A stretch of DNA of 64,000 nucleotides, taken from positions 11,071-75,070 of the forward strand of contig NZ_JAYTLQ010000063.1 of NCBI RefSeq assembly GCF_043729335.1. Reading direction: 5' to 3'. Below are positions 34,069 through 42,372 of the stretch, in pieces (the first letter of the stretch is position 1; each line of letters starts with the position of its first letter). The notes beneath the pieces were generated by a model. It ran no database searches, was not told the origin of the DNA, and worked only from the letters and a program-made list of their open reading frames with translations. The stretch is from Crenothrix sp043729335 (lineage in GTDB: Bacteria > Pseudomonadota > Gammaproteobacteria > Methylococcales > Methylomonadaceae). Both the position numbers and the translations under genes were made by a program.

Positions 34069-36060
34069 TTAATTTATTGAATTAGCCGACACTTTAAACC
34101 CAGAAATCAAGCTGCTCAAACGTTTTAATCCTTCCATTGTCGGTTTGCGGCCATAGCGCAAATCAATAAACGCAACCGTAATTTGCTCAATGCTAGACGC
34201 CTGTTCAGGGATATTGGCTTTAACCCGTTCGGCAAAATCTCTAGCGCCCTCCCCTGCTTTTTTACTTAACCCTACCTTAGCCAGTTTCTTTAAAAATCGA
34301 TTATAGACCAGCAAAGTACGGTCTACCGATTTGGGTTTTTGATAGAATAAAAAAGCACTCAGTATGGCCGTGATGATGGCTATGATTATCCCCATCCAAT
34401 ACACCATGGCTTTAAAGTCTGCAATACCAAACGATGACAGAAAACCAGCTTGATTAACGCTATTGTAGTTAATCACCCAGCGCTGCCAATTGTAATCAAC
34501 ATTGCGCCATAACTGCCGGGTCTTTTGCAGCCATAAAAATGCTGCCTGAGCTGTTTCACTGGGATTAACATAATTGATAAGACCGTTGGCTGCCAGACGA
34601 TTGATATCAATATTCTTCTCTATTCTTTCGGGCGCAATGGCCGCTGTCGGGTCAACCCGAACCCATCCCTTTTTATCGAGCCAAACTTCTGCCCACGCAT
34701 GCGCCTGCGCTTGCCGGATTTCTAGAAAATTACCCACCGGATTCAGCTCGCCGCCCTGGTAACCGGTTACTACCCGTGCTGGCACATTAGCCACCCGCAT
34801 CAGCGTTACAAATGCAGAAGCATAATGGCTGCAAAATCCGTAGCGGGTTTCAAATAAAAACGTTTCGACGGGGTTTTCTTCCATCAACGGCGGCGTTAAG
34901 GTGTAATGAAAATCTTCTTGCCGAAAATGATTAAGTAAGTGTTTTATAAAGTCTTCAGGCGCATTGTCAAAACCGTGTAATTGGCTTACCAATTGTTTTA
35001 AACGGTAAGTAGGTGCAGCGGGCAAATGACGGGCTTGTTGAATTTCATTCTCAGTAATCGCACCCGTGTTGTAACTCGCATAGGATGTTAGCGGGTATTC
35101 TGTGCGTTGTTTAAGGTCATCAGTAGTAACTAGCTGATAATTGGCATTTTGGCGCACCGACTGAGAAAATTTTGCTGGCATATCCAAGCCAAACACCCAG
35201 TTTTTATTCTGCGGCTCCATCAATAAAGTGTACTGGTAAGGCGTTCCCGAAAAGACCGGTTGCGCTAAAACGGACTGCTGCGTTAAGTTGCTCGCTTGTG
35301 TCCACTTTTTGCCGTCGGTATGGGTTAATACCGGCCCGCGCCAATAGCGCAGATGTGGCGGGGGAATAGTGCCGGTAAATTTAACCCGGAATACCAGTTC
35401 ATCGGATCCACCAAGATCAGTGATGGAACCGGGTTCCATGGAGTCGCTCAAGCCCATTTTGTTTTGACGATCATCATCAAACAACAGCCATTTAGGCGCT
35501 TCTACCCGTGGAAATAAAATAAATACCGCTATGGCCATCGGTATAGCCTGCGCGATGATAAGCGTGGCTTTTTTAAGCGAGGTGCTGGTTTGCGCCACGT
35601 AACTGTTGATGAACACCAAAGTGGCCAGCAACACGCAACACACAAATAAAATGTAAGCGGCCATCAAAATACTTTGTTCGTATAAAAACTGCGAGGCAGC
35701 CACAACAAACGCCAAATAATTAACTAAATAAAGATCGCGCTCGCTTTTTATCTCCATTAACTTTAAGCCCAGGGCAATGACGAATAAACTGGTTCCGCCG
35801 TCCCGCCCCATAATACCCCGCTGCTGGGTATACAAAATAATAAGTCCGCACAACGTTAATAACAATAACGCAGGGCCTTTGGGTAAACGTTCAGGTTTCC
35901 AGATACCCATAAAGCGCCATGCAAGCAACACGCAAAAAAACCCAAACAAAGCAGGTTGCAGATGATAAACATGCGGCAATACAATCAAGCCAATAGAAGT
36001 TAACAAAAAAATTAATATATTTTTGTTGTGCGCAGGATTCAAGGTCATCGCCATTAACAT
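34069..36060 (-). CDS. TgpA-type transmembrane transglutaminase-like protein
   Basis: 663 residues with about six membrane helices in the first ~190 residues, then a periplasmic transglutaminase-like domain and a single helix near residue 560. The catalytic triad is visible: Cys in YGFCSHYAS (about residue 407), His in QAHAWAEVW (about 450) and Asp in RVDPTAA (about 465). This is the DUF3488-transglutaminase architecture of Pseudomonas TgpA, essential there, with an unknown natural substrate. The ATG overlaps the DUF58 stop by one base. MoxR - DUF58 - TgpA is a conserved trio. Full length and intact. Confidence 0.9.
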   Translation of the reverse strand: MLMAMTLNPAHNKNILIFLLTSIGLIVLPHVYHLQPALFGFFCVLLAWRFMGIWKPERLPKGPALLLLTLCGLIILYTQQRGIMGRDGGTSLFVIALGLKLMEIKSERDLYLVNYLAFVVAASQFLYEQSILMAAYILFVCCVLLATLVFINSYVAQTSTSLKKATLIIAQAIPMAIAVFILFPRVEAPKWLLFDDDRQNKMGLSDSMEPGSITDLGGSDELVFRVKFTGTIPPPHLRYWRGPVLTHTDGKKWTQASNLTQQSVLAQPVFSGTPYQYTLLMEPQNKNWVFGLDMPAKFSQSVRQNANYQLVTTDDLKQRTEYPLTSYASYNTGAITENEIQQARHLPAAPTYRLKQLVSQLHGFDNAPEDFIKHLLNHFRQEDFHYTLTPPLMEENPVETFLFETRYGFCSHYASAFVTLMRVANVPARVVTGYQGGELNPVGNFLEIRQAQAHAWAEVWLDKKGWVRVDPTAAIAPERIEKNIDINRLAANGLINYVNPSETAQAAFLWLQKTRQLWRNVDYNWQRWVINYNSVNQAGFLSSFGIADFKAMVYWMGIIIAIITAILSAFLFYQKPKSVDRTLLVYNRFLKKLAKVGLSKKAGEGARDFAERVKANIPEQASSIEQITVAFIDLRYGRKPTMEGLKRLSSLISGFKVSANSIN

Positions 36061-37007
36061 TAAAATGACGCCAGTGCTTCAAGACAGCGTCGGTAATGCG
36101 CCGAGCCATTGCCAGGTTCCAAACGCAAGCCAGGCATTACAAAGCCGTAACTTAAACCGGCTTGTTCGGCATCAACCACCCAGCGGCACAGGTAACTCAG
36201 GCGTTCTTCAAGTGATTGCCCGGAGGTATGGCCGTAATCCAGCCAGATTTCGGCGGAATTTTCGGCACCATACTGTTTACTGAATAAACCCAAGCCCCGC
36301 GCATAGGCTTTCCAATGCAAATGTTTGATGGGGTCACCGGCTTTATAACCCTGCAAATCATAAAACTCATCACCGCCTTTTTTAAACTGGCCTTGTTGAT
36401 TTTGAGTAGCGCCGCTTTCTGGGAACGGTATTTTCTGATCGACAGGTTTAGGATAAACCAAGGCTTTGGCATTAAAACGGATAGGCGACCACGCACGAAA
36501 TAAACCCAGCGGATAGGTGCTGGAAACAGTCACTTTTCCTGCCGGATGCCAGCCTCTTTTTTGGGTGGGTTCATATAAAGTGAGCTGCGTTTTAGTGTGC
36601 ATCTGTAGGTTAAAGTTTTCGACAGTCTTCATTTTCAATTGTATATGCTGGCGCTCAATCGAAGTGGGGTTATCAATATAAACACCAAATCCAGCCGATT
36701 CGCCTGCAAATGCCGCAACAGTTGCGCCTTCTTGAATAGTAAGCCCTGCCAGGGATTTATAGGTATGTAAAATGGTAATAAAAAAAATACTGGCCAGCAA
36801 AAACGCCAACATATAGGCCAAGTTATTGTTGTATACAAAAGCAATCAGCGCCAATAGCACTATTAATAAAGCAAAACCAAAACCCCGTTGAGTCGGCAAT
36901 ATAAATATGCGGCGCTGGTTTAAGATTAACGGCTTATCGTCTAGCCGTCGTTCCCCTAAAAAAAACCGATCCAGTCCAAAACGATCTTTTAACGTAAACA
37001 CTTTCAA
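36060..37007 (-). CDS. DUF58 (von Willebrand A-like) protein
   Basis: 315 residues starting at TTG 37007 overlapping the MoxR stop. Two membrane helices (about residues 38-78) are followed by a DUF58 core with the typical FYDLQGYKAGDPIKHLHWKA motif (quoted: GDPIKHLHWKA). DUF58 proteins are usually partnered with MoxR ATPases, which are thought to act as chaperones for cofactor insertion or complex maturation. A GTG two codons downstream is an alternative start. Confidence 0.88.
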   Translation of the reverse strand: MKVFTLKDRFGLDRFFLGERRLDDKPLILNQRRIFILPTQRGFGFALLIVLLALIAFVYNNNLAYMLAFLLASIFFITILHTYKSLAGLTIQEGATVAAFAGESAGFGVYIDNPTSIERQHIQLKMKTVENFNLQMHTKTQLTLYEPTQKRGWHPAGKVTVSSTYPLGLFRAWSPIRFNAKALVYPKPVDQKIPFPESGATQNQQGQFKKGGDEFYDLQGYKAGDPIKHLHWKAYARGLGLFSKQYGAENSAEIWLDYGHTSGQSLEERLSYLCRWVVDAEQAGLSYGFVMPGLRLEPGNGSAHYRRCLEALASF

Positions 37008-37909
37008 TGCACAGCCACCTTAGCCAAAATGGGCGCGACAATCGCATCCGAATCAGTATTGTCTGATCTTAACCGATGCCCCGCAACCGATGCCAGTACC
37101 GCTTGAATGTCTTCTGGAATAACCGCATCACGCTGATCCATAAACGCCCAGGCTTTGGCGGCGGTCAGTAACGCTAAACCAGCTCTGGGTGATAAACCAC
37201 AATGGTATTCCGTAGATTGGCGCGTAAAGTTAATAATGGCCTGACAATAATCCAGCAACGCGCTTGACACATGAACCTGCGTAATTGCTTGCTGCAACTG
37301 TTGCACAGCTTGTGGGGTAATTTGCGCCGACAAGTTTTGAATAAGCGCGTGCCTATTTTGTCCAGTGAGTAATAATCGTTCTGATTTAGCATCAGGATAA
37401 CCCAGCTCAATGCGCATTAAAAACCGATCCAGCTGTGATTCTGGCAAGGGAAACGTGCCAATCTGGTGCGATGGATTTTGCGTTGCAATCACAAAAAACG
37501 GTTCAGGCAATGTATAGGTGATCCCTTCTACCGTCACCTGATGCTCTTCCATAGCTTCCAGCAAGGCACTTTGTGCTTTTGGTGTAGAGCGGTTAATTTC
37601 ATCAGCCAATATCATCTGGTTAAATAATGGCCCAGGATGAAATTTAAATTCATGATTTTTGGCATCAAACACTGATGCGCCAATAATGTCTGCCGGTAGA
37701 ATATCACTGGTAAATTGAATGCGCTGGTAATTTAAACCCAACACTTTGGCCAGCGTATGCGCCAGGGTCGTTTTGCCTACACCCGGAATATCTTCAATTA
37801 ATAGATGGCCTCTTGCCAGCAGACAGCATACCGCCAAACGAATTTGCCTGTCTTTGCCCAGAATTATTTTATTAGCCACAGCAAGAAGCTGCTGGATGTC
37901 ATTTTGCAT
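37004..37909 (-). CDS. MoxR-family AAA+ ATPase
   Basis: 301 residues. Walker A GVGKTTLA (residues 43-50), Walker B LADEINR and the sensor-1 region ATQNPSHQIGTFPLPE identify the MoxR clade. It is thought to remodel or mature protein complexes together with the DUF58 partner. First gene of a three-gene operon with 4-base and 1-base overlaps. The 288-base upstream region is shared with the divergent Fur-box-controlled genes. Confidence 0.93.
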   Translation of the reverse strand: MQNDIQQLLAVANKIILGKDRQIRLAVCCLLARGHLLIEDIPGVGKTTLAHTLAKVLGLNYQRIQFTSDILPADIIGASVFDAKNHEFKFHPGPLFNQMILADEINRSTPKAQSALLEAMEEHQVTVEGITYTLPEPFFVIATQNPSHQIGTFPLPESQLDRFLMRIELGYPDAKSERLLLTGQNRHALIQNLSAQITPQAVQQLQQAITQVHVSSALLDYCQAIINFTRQSTEYHCGLSPRAGLALLTAAKAWAFMDQRDAVIPEDIQAVLASVAGHRLRSDNTDSDAIVAPILAKVAVH

Positions 37910-38047
37910 AGTTTAATAAGGATTACTTGAATAAGTTGTGTTGGGCTTTAGTATAGAACAATGCTAGAAATAAAAGATACGCTAGACCTGTGGCAGTTAA
38001 CTTTCGTTGCCTAAAGCTTTTTAAATAGATCGCCGCTTTATTACTCG

Positions 38048-38066
38048 CATATCGATAATCATTATC
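38048..38066. promoter_or_regulatory. Fur box
   Basis: The 19-mer ends in the perfect palindrome GATAATCATTATC (38054-38066) and matches 16 of 19 positions of the consensus GATAATGATAATCATTATC. It lies 58 bases before a small ORF and 132 before the esterase gene, so iron repression of the plus-strand genes is likely. Confidence 0.75.
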
Positions 38067-38123
38067 CTTTCATTTGATTCGGTTTGATTCAAGTCAATCG
38101 ACAAAACACCAGGTAATGCCATT

Positions 38124-38201
38124 ATGAAGTTGCCACCGATTTTACTAAACTTTCTGCTACTATATTGTTTTCTACTACTGTATCTGTTTGAATTTATATG
38201 A
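38124..38201 (+). CDS. 25-aa hydrophobic peptide ORF coupled to the esterase gene
   Basis: ATG 38124, AGGT nine bases upstream, reading Met-Lys-Leu-Pro-Pro followed by an almost wholly hydrophobic Leu/Phe/Tyr stretch and ending FEFI. Its stop overlaps the esterase ATG (ATGA, 4 bases). The esterase lacks a visible ribosome-binding site of its own, so this ORF may be a leader that couples translation. It is too short for any family call and could be chance. Confidence 0.35.
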   Translation: MKLPPILLNFLLLYCFLLLYLFEFI

Positions 38202-38806
38202 TGATTAGATTTTTATTTGCCATACTTATAATGCTGATGACAGAAGCTGCAATCGCTAAGCCTAAAATAGTTGTTTTGGGTGATAGCATAAGCTCAGGTT
38301 ATGGATTGGAATTAGGACAGGGCTGGGTTGCTTTGGTTCAGGAAAAACTGCGTGCACAAAATGACTGCTGCATTATTATTAATGAAAGCATCGCAGGAGA
38401 CACCGGCGCCGGTGGCTTAGCGAGAATCCAGCCTATACTGACCACCCATAAACCCAACATTTTGATTGTAGAGTTAGGCGGCAATGATGGCTTACGCGGC
38501 CTACCGACCAAGGAGCTAAAACAAAATCTTAGTGAAATCATACGTCATGCACAACAAGCCGGTGCAAAAGTATTATTGCTAAGTATGCGCATTCCGCCTA
38601 ATTACGGCAAACGCTATGTTGATATGTTTTATAACGTTTACCCCGAATTGTCCAAGGAATTGGGTGTTGCCAGCATTCCTTTTATTTTAGAAGATGTGGC
38701 TTTAATAAAAGATTTGATGCAAAACGATGGCTTACACCCCAATTCTCAAGCACAGCCCATGATTGCTGACAAAGTATGGCAACATTTGCAACCCCTTTTA
38801 AAATAA
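38198..38806 (+). CDS. tesA: GDSL/SGNH esterase-lysophospholipase (TesA-like)
   Basis: 202 residues with signal peptide (MMIRFLFAILIMLMTEAAIA). SGNH blocks are present: GDSIS (block I, nucleophile Ser), the block II Gly region around AGDTGAGG, GGND (block III, about residue 90) and DGLHP (block V, catalytic Asp/His, about 180). This is the periplasmic thioesterase I / arylesterase / lysophospholipase L1 group. It follows a Fur box and overlaps a tiny upstream ORF; iron control of this gene is not a standard trait. The GlcG/HbpS gene begins 13 bases after its stop. Confidence 0.88.
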   Translation: MMIRFLFAILIMLMTEAAIAKPKIVVLGDSISSGYGLELGQGWVALVQEKLRAQNDCCIIINESIAGDTGAGGLARIQPILTTHKPNILIVELGGNDGLRGLPTKELKQNLSEIIRHAQQAGAKVLLLSMRIPPNYGKRYVDMFYNVYPELSKELGVASIPFILEDVALIKDLMQNDGLHPNSQAQPMIADKVWQHLQPLLK

Positions 38807-38818
38807 CTGAGACCCTTA

Positions 38819-39247
38819 ATGACAGTATTAACACTCAAACACGCCAATCAAATCATACAAACTGCCTTAGGTAAGGCTAGGCAACTCAAGCTCGCCCCGT
38901 TAACTATTGTGGTTTTGGACGCTGCGGGGCATTTAAAAGCCATGCAACGCGAGGATGGTGCCAGTATGATTCGCCAAAAAATTGCTACTGCAAAAGCCTG
39001 GGGCGCAGTTAATATGGGCGTATCTTCTCGTAGCCTGGCCGGTGTGGCGCTGCAAAGACCCGATTTTATGAATGCTTTAATAGATGTAGCAGAGGGTAGA
39101 GTAATGCCGATACCCGGCGGCGTTCTTATTCGTGATAAGGACAATAATCTTATTGGCGCAGTCGGTGTCAGTGGTGATGTGTCTGATCAGGATGAGCATT
39201 GTGCGATTGTGGGTATTGAAGCGGCTGGTTTTTTTGCCGGTATTTGA
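38819..39247 (+). CDS. GlcG/HbpS-family (haem-binding-like) protein
   Basis: 142 residues covering the complete GlcG/HbpS fold: an N-terminal helix, TIVVLDAAGHLKAMQRED strand pair, ARQKIATAKAW-like helix and the PGGVLIRDKDNNLIGAVGVSGD signature. Members include HbpS of Streptomyces, which binds haem, and proteins encoded next to glycolate oxidase genes. There is no export signal. Being the third ORF after a Fur box favours a haem or iron role here over a glycolate role, by inference. Confidence 0.82.
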   Translation: MTVLTLKHANQIIQTALGKARQLKLAPLTIVVLDAAGHLKAMQREDGASMIRQKIATAKAWGAVNMGVSSRSLAGVALQRPDFMNALIDVAEGRVMPIPGGVLIRDKDNNLIGAVGVSGDVSDQDEHCAIVGIEAAGFFAGI

Positions 39248-39296
39248 GGCACTATTTCAAAGGTTATATTGGGCAGTTCAGTGTGTGGTCACTTAA

Positions 39297-39641
39297 ATGA
39301 AAACGTTTGCATTCATTTTATTATTAAGCGTTTGCTTTTTGAGTTTACCTGCTGAGGCTTTAAACCGTAGACATCCGCTTAAAGTTATTAAAGGCACAAT
39401 CAGTCAGTTTGAAAGTGCAGACAATTTCTACCTGACTATCCTGGATAAAAAAGGTAAACCGCACACGGCATTATGCAACGCTGATTTATGCGAAAAACTG
39501 ATGATGGCAACGGGTAACAATTTGGGAGGTTATAAAGGCAAAAAGGTACGCGTCATTGTTGGTACCGGTAACCAAATTGATGGTTCTGGAAGAGTGATGG
39601 GTACTATGGATGCTTTTGTGAAGATTCAGTTGATAAAGTAA
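39297..39641 (+). CDS. Small exported protein of unknown function
   Basis: 114 residues with a signal peptide (MKTFAFILLLSVCFLSLPAEA). The mature part is strand-rich (VIKGTISQFESADNFYLTIL, KKVRVIVGTG, GTMDAFVKIQLI) with two cysteines eight residues apart region CNADLCEK, and looks like a small OB-fold or beta-barrel domain. No specific family recognised. It is convergent with the citramalate synthase gene, four bases from its stop. Confidence 0.65.
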   Translation: MKTFAFILLLSVCFLSLPAEALNRRHPLKVIKGTISQFESADNFYLTILDKKGKPHTALCNADLCEKLMMATGNNLGGYKGKKVRVIVGTGNQIDGSGRVMGTMDAFVKIQLIK

Positions 39642-39645
39642 AAAT

Positions 39646-41184
39646 CTACGTCTGATTAAGCTCATGCAACTGAATATTAATAATCTTAAGCGCCGCCAAC
39701 ACCCCTGCAAACACCTGATTAGCATGTACCGCCCGGGTTTTGCGCAGTTCACCGCCGCAATCCCAGGTAACCACGCATTCAGTTAACGCATCGGTATGCC
39801 CACCTTTAGGAATGCGCACTTCGTAATTGGCAAGCGTTGGCAATGTATAATCATGTGATTGCATCACCTTGCTGATAGCATCCATAAACGCAGAAAAGCC
39901 GCCATTTCCAGCGCCGGTCGCGTTATGTTTAGTGCCCTCTATGCTGACGCGGATGCTGGCGGTGGATTCCAGATTGAGTCCGCTGGTAATCGAGCAATTC
40001 AGCAGCTTGATGTGTTGGTAATCTTTGCTTTCCAGCACGTCGGCAATAATAAACGGTAAGTCATCGGTGGTGATGGTTTGTTTGGAATCGCCTAAACTGA
40101 CGATGCGCTCTAGCACTTTTTTCTGGTTTTCTTCCGATAAATTCAGATCCAGCTGTTCCAGGTTTTTTTTGAGCGAGGCCTTGCCGCTCATTTTGCCCAA
40201 AGCATAACTGTGAATGCGCGAAAAGCGTTCCGGCCCTAATCTGGTTTTATACAACCCGCCTTTCTGGTCGCCATCAGCATGAATACCCGCTGTTTGGGTA
40301 AACACGTCCGCACCGATAATGGGCGCATTGGCAGCAACTCGCTTGCCGGAAAAGTTTTCCACCATATTGCTAACATGTACCAGATGGCTTTCATCAATTC
40401 CAATCTGCATGGCCATTTTGTCGCGCAACACCACGGCCACTTCCGCCAGCGAAGCATTGCCCGCCCGCTCGCCCAAACAGTTAATGGTGCAATGGATGGA
40501 GCTGACCCCCGCCCGCACCGCCGCCATTACATTCGCTGTGGCCAGACCGTAATCATTGTGTGGATGGAAATCAAATGCTAATGCTGGATAACGCGTACAC
40601 ATATCATCCAGGCTGTTAAAGACTTCTTCAGGCGACAACACGCCCAAAGTATCGGGCAGCATAAAGTGGCTGATGCCGGTGTGTTGCAGGCTGTCCATTA
40701 ACGCATAAACATAGTCAGGGCTGTTTTGGTAGCCATTCGACCAGTCTTCTAAATAAACGTTAACTTTGAGATTTTTTTGCAGCGCGTAGTTAACGGTACG
40801 AATGATGTCATCGGTATGCTGAGCGAGAGTTTTGCCAAGTTGTTCGCGGCAATGTTTTTCACTGCCTTTAGTGAGCAGGTTGATGACGCTGCCACCGGTA
40901 GCCAATATCCAGTCCACGCTTTTGGTGTGGTCAACAAAGCCCAGTACTTCCACACAACCGCCAAAACCTGCTTGTTTTGCCCAGCTGTTAATGTTAGTGA
41001 CGGCTTCTTTTTCGCCTTCGGAAACCCGTGCCGAAGCCACTTCAATACGGTCTACCCGCAGCGATTGCAATAAGGCTTTAGCAATACTGACTTTTTCAGT
41101 CGGGGTAAATGACACGCCTTGCGTTTGTTCGCCATCGCGCAAGGTGGTGTCCATCAGCTGGATTTTTCTGGGTTGTGTAGTCAT
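39646..41184 (-). CDS. cimA: (R)-citramalate synthase, Leptospira type
   Basis: 512 residues of the LeuA/HMGL family: catalytic DTTLRDGEQ (about residues 12-20), metal ligands in FDFHPHNDYGLA, and a C-terminal LeuA dimer regulatory domain for feedback control. The stretches QTQGVSF, VDRIEVASARVS, LLTKGS, LEDWSNGYQNSPDYV and LPDTLGVLSPEE resemble Leptospira citramalate synthase more than leucine-pathway isopropylmalate synthase. It would condense pyruvate and acetyl-CoA to citramalate, the threonine-independent entry to isoleucine. leuC and leuD, whose enzyme also handles citramalate, lie about 1.2-3.2 kb upstream on the same strand. Substrate choice rests on recalled similarity; plain LeuA activity is the alternative. 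Confidence 0.8.
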   Translation of the reverse strand: MTTQPRKIQLMDTTLRDGEQTQGVSFTPTEKVSIAKALLQSLRVDRIEVASARVSEGEKEAVTNINSWAKQAGFGGCVEVLGFVDHTKSVDWILATGGSVINLLTKGSEKHCREQLGKTLAQHTDDIIRTVNYALQKNLKVNVYLEDWSNGYQNSPDYVYALMDSLQHTGISHFMLPDTLGVLSPEEVFNSLDDMCTRYPALAFDFHPHNDYGLATANVMAAVRAGVSSIHCTINCLGERAGNASLAEVAVVLRDKMAMQIGIDESHLVHVSNMVENFSGKRVAANAPIIGADVFTQTAGIHADGDQKGGLYKTRLGPERFSRIHSYALGKMSGKASLKKNLEQLDLNLSEENQKKVLERIVSLGDSKQTITTDDLPFIIADVLESKDYQHIKLLNCSITSGLNLESTASIRVSIEGTKHNATGAGNGGFSAFMDAISKVMQSHDYTLPTLANYEVRIPKGGHTDALTECVVTWDCGGELRKTRAVHANQVFAGVLAALKIINIQLHELNQT

Positions 41185-41253
41185 ATTCCCTGATTTCTTC
41201 AGGATGTTATAGCAATACGATGTCGTTTCTCAATGATAAAATTTATCATTGAG

Positions 41254-41514
41254 CTAATTAGACGCAATTAATTTGATATATTCATCATGCGTGCCTATCC
41301 ACGTCCAAAGAAAATAATCTTCAAACGGTACTGCCACTGCACGGTAATTCAAACCTATACGGACAGACCAAACCTTACCCACTTTCTTAAAATGCAACGA
41401 TGGATGCTGTGGGTTAAGTTTTAACAAGACGAAGTTTTTATCGGCTACGTTTTGGACTTCACTCGGCAAATTATCATAACAATCCCAAAAATTTGCTGTC
41501 GTTTTATGTTTCAA
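41254..41514 (-). CDS. RelE/ParE-like toxin
   Basis: 86 residues. The pattern is that of short ParE/RelE-superfamily toxins paired with small antitoxins: FWDCYDNLPSEVQ helix, HPSLHFKKVGKVWSVRIG strands, NYRAVAV and a C-terminal WTWIGTHDEYIKLI. The ATG lies within the antitoxin stop (4-base overlap). These toxins act as mRNA interferases or gyrase poisons; which one applies here is not decidable. Inserted between leuD and the citramalate synthase gene. Confidence 0.8.
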   Translation of the reverse strand: MKHKTTANFWDCYDNLPSEVQNVADKNFVLLKLNPQHPSLHFKKVGKVWSVRIGLNYRAVAVPFEDYFLWTWIGTHDEYIKLIASN

Positions 41515-41741
41515 AGATCCCTCGTTTTCCCGGCAAGATGCTCCTGAATAGCGGCATTGATTAAGAAATCAAGCTTGCCATTCGTGGAATCTTCTTCGAG
41601 TCTTTGATCCCAGCGCTGTTGTTCAAATTCAAAAAACCAATTACGAAATGCCAAAAATGACTCGTTGTCCAGTTTCGCAACCTTATTTTCTAAAAATGCC
41701 ACTTCGGTAGCGCCATCAGTTATATTTGTCGTATTGGCCAT
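41511..41741 (-). CDS. Antitoxin partner of the RelE/ParE-like toxin
   Basis: 76 residues, acidic. The core FRNWFFEFEQQRWDQRL is followed by a DSTNGKLDFLINAAIQEHLAG tail (part: GKLDFLINAA), the usual signature of small antitoxins encoded just before this class of toxin. GAAGG lies nine bases before the ATG. Toxin and antitoxin are translationally coupled. Confidence 0.78.
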   Translation of the reverse strand: MANTTNITDGATEVAFLENKVAKLDNESFLAFRNWFFEFEQQRWDQRLEEDSTNGKLDFLINAAIQEHLAGKTRDL

Positions 41742-41817
41742 TGAATAAACCTTCCATCCAAGTAATAAATCATTTCAATAAATTACACGCCTTCACAGCC
41801 AACTTTTTTTACAGTTT

Positions 41818-41877
41818 TGTAGATTGGGAAGCATATAGAAAGCAAGTTGGGGTTCGTTGCCTCACCCCAACCTACAA
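41818..41877. repeat. Palindromic element containing GTTGGGGT-N10-ACCCCAAC, copy 2
   Basis: Outer TTGTAG / CTACAA arms enclose a perfect 8-bp stem (41846-41853 with 41864-41871) and a 10-base loop. It shares the core stem and loop length with 2742-2767. It sits between the toxin-antitoxin pair and the next small gene pair, i.e. at a gene-insertion boundary. Confidence 0.65.
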
Positions 41878-41887
41878 CGGCAGTCAC

Positions 41888-42118
41888 CTATGTTTTAAAA
41901 AGCGAGTGTAACCGTTCGGCCATACTATCCCGAATTTCTATAGTTTCGAACAACTGCGCCGGATACAGGTAATCCTCACCCGAATCATCAATAATTCGCA
42001 ACATGCCACGGCTATCTATTTCCCCAACGACTTCGTAAAGCCTGCCAAGGGTTAAATCATCGGTTGAGAAATCGCCTAAAGAGGTATTTTCCATGCAAAC
42101 TACAAATTTCATATCCAC
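41888..42118 (-). CDS. Small hypothetical protein, second of a coupled pair
   Basis: 76 residues, acidic, probably an SH3-like beta fold: VVCMENTS, LTLGRLYEVVGEIDSRGMLRI and IDDSGEDYLYPAQLFE look like successive strands. The start overlaps the upstream small ORF by ten bases. No known family named; it resembles small phage- or mobile-element-type proteins found next to unrelated small ORFs. Confidence 0.6.
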   Translation of the reverse strand: MDMKFVVCMENTSLGDFSTDDLTLGRLYEVVGEIDSRGMLRIIDDSGEDYLYPAQLFETIEIRDSMAERLHSLFKT

Positions 42119-42333
42119 CTCTTAATTTTTAGCTTAACTTTTCCAATTCCATGCGCCTCATACCAATGAACTTCTGCCTCAGCAACCGATCCATCCGGTA
42201 ATTCTACGAGCGCAACACCTTTTTTCTTGCGCCAGTTGCCGTAACCATAACGTTCCCGTAATGATGCCAGCTCACGAATGCCATGACCTTCTGCAATAAT
42301 TTCAATTGCAACTATTTCACCAATAATTTTCAT
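42109..42333 (-). CDS. Small hypothetical protein, first of a coupled pair
   Basis: 74 residues, basic. It starts with a strand (MKIIGEIVAIEIIAEG), then IRELASLRERYGYGNWRKKKG, then a strand pair ending in a basic KVKLKIKRWI tail. ERYGYGNWRKKKGVA is a recognisable turn of small conserved hypothetical proteins of unknown role. The ten-base overlap with the next ORF suggests a two-protein module, possibly toxin-antitoxin-like, but no family evidence supports that. Confidence 0.6.
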   Translation of the reverse strand: MKIIGEIVAIEIIAEGHGIRELASLRERYGYGNWRKKKGVALVELPDGSVAEAEVHWYEAHGIGKVKLKIKRWI

Positions 42334-42372
42334 ATTGATAAAGATAGGTCAATTCATTCCTTGTAATTGCTG

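Noticed and set aside
41726..41911. 61-residue plus-strand ORF between the small gene pairs
   Set aside because: Reads through the GTTGGGGT palindrome and is antisense to the antitoxin start; no supporting features.
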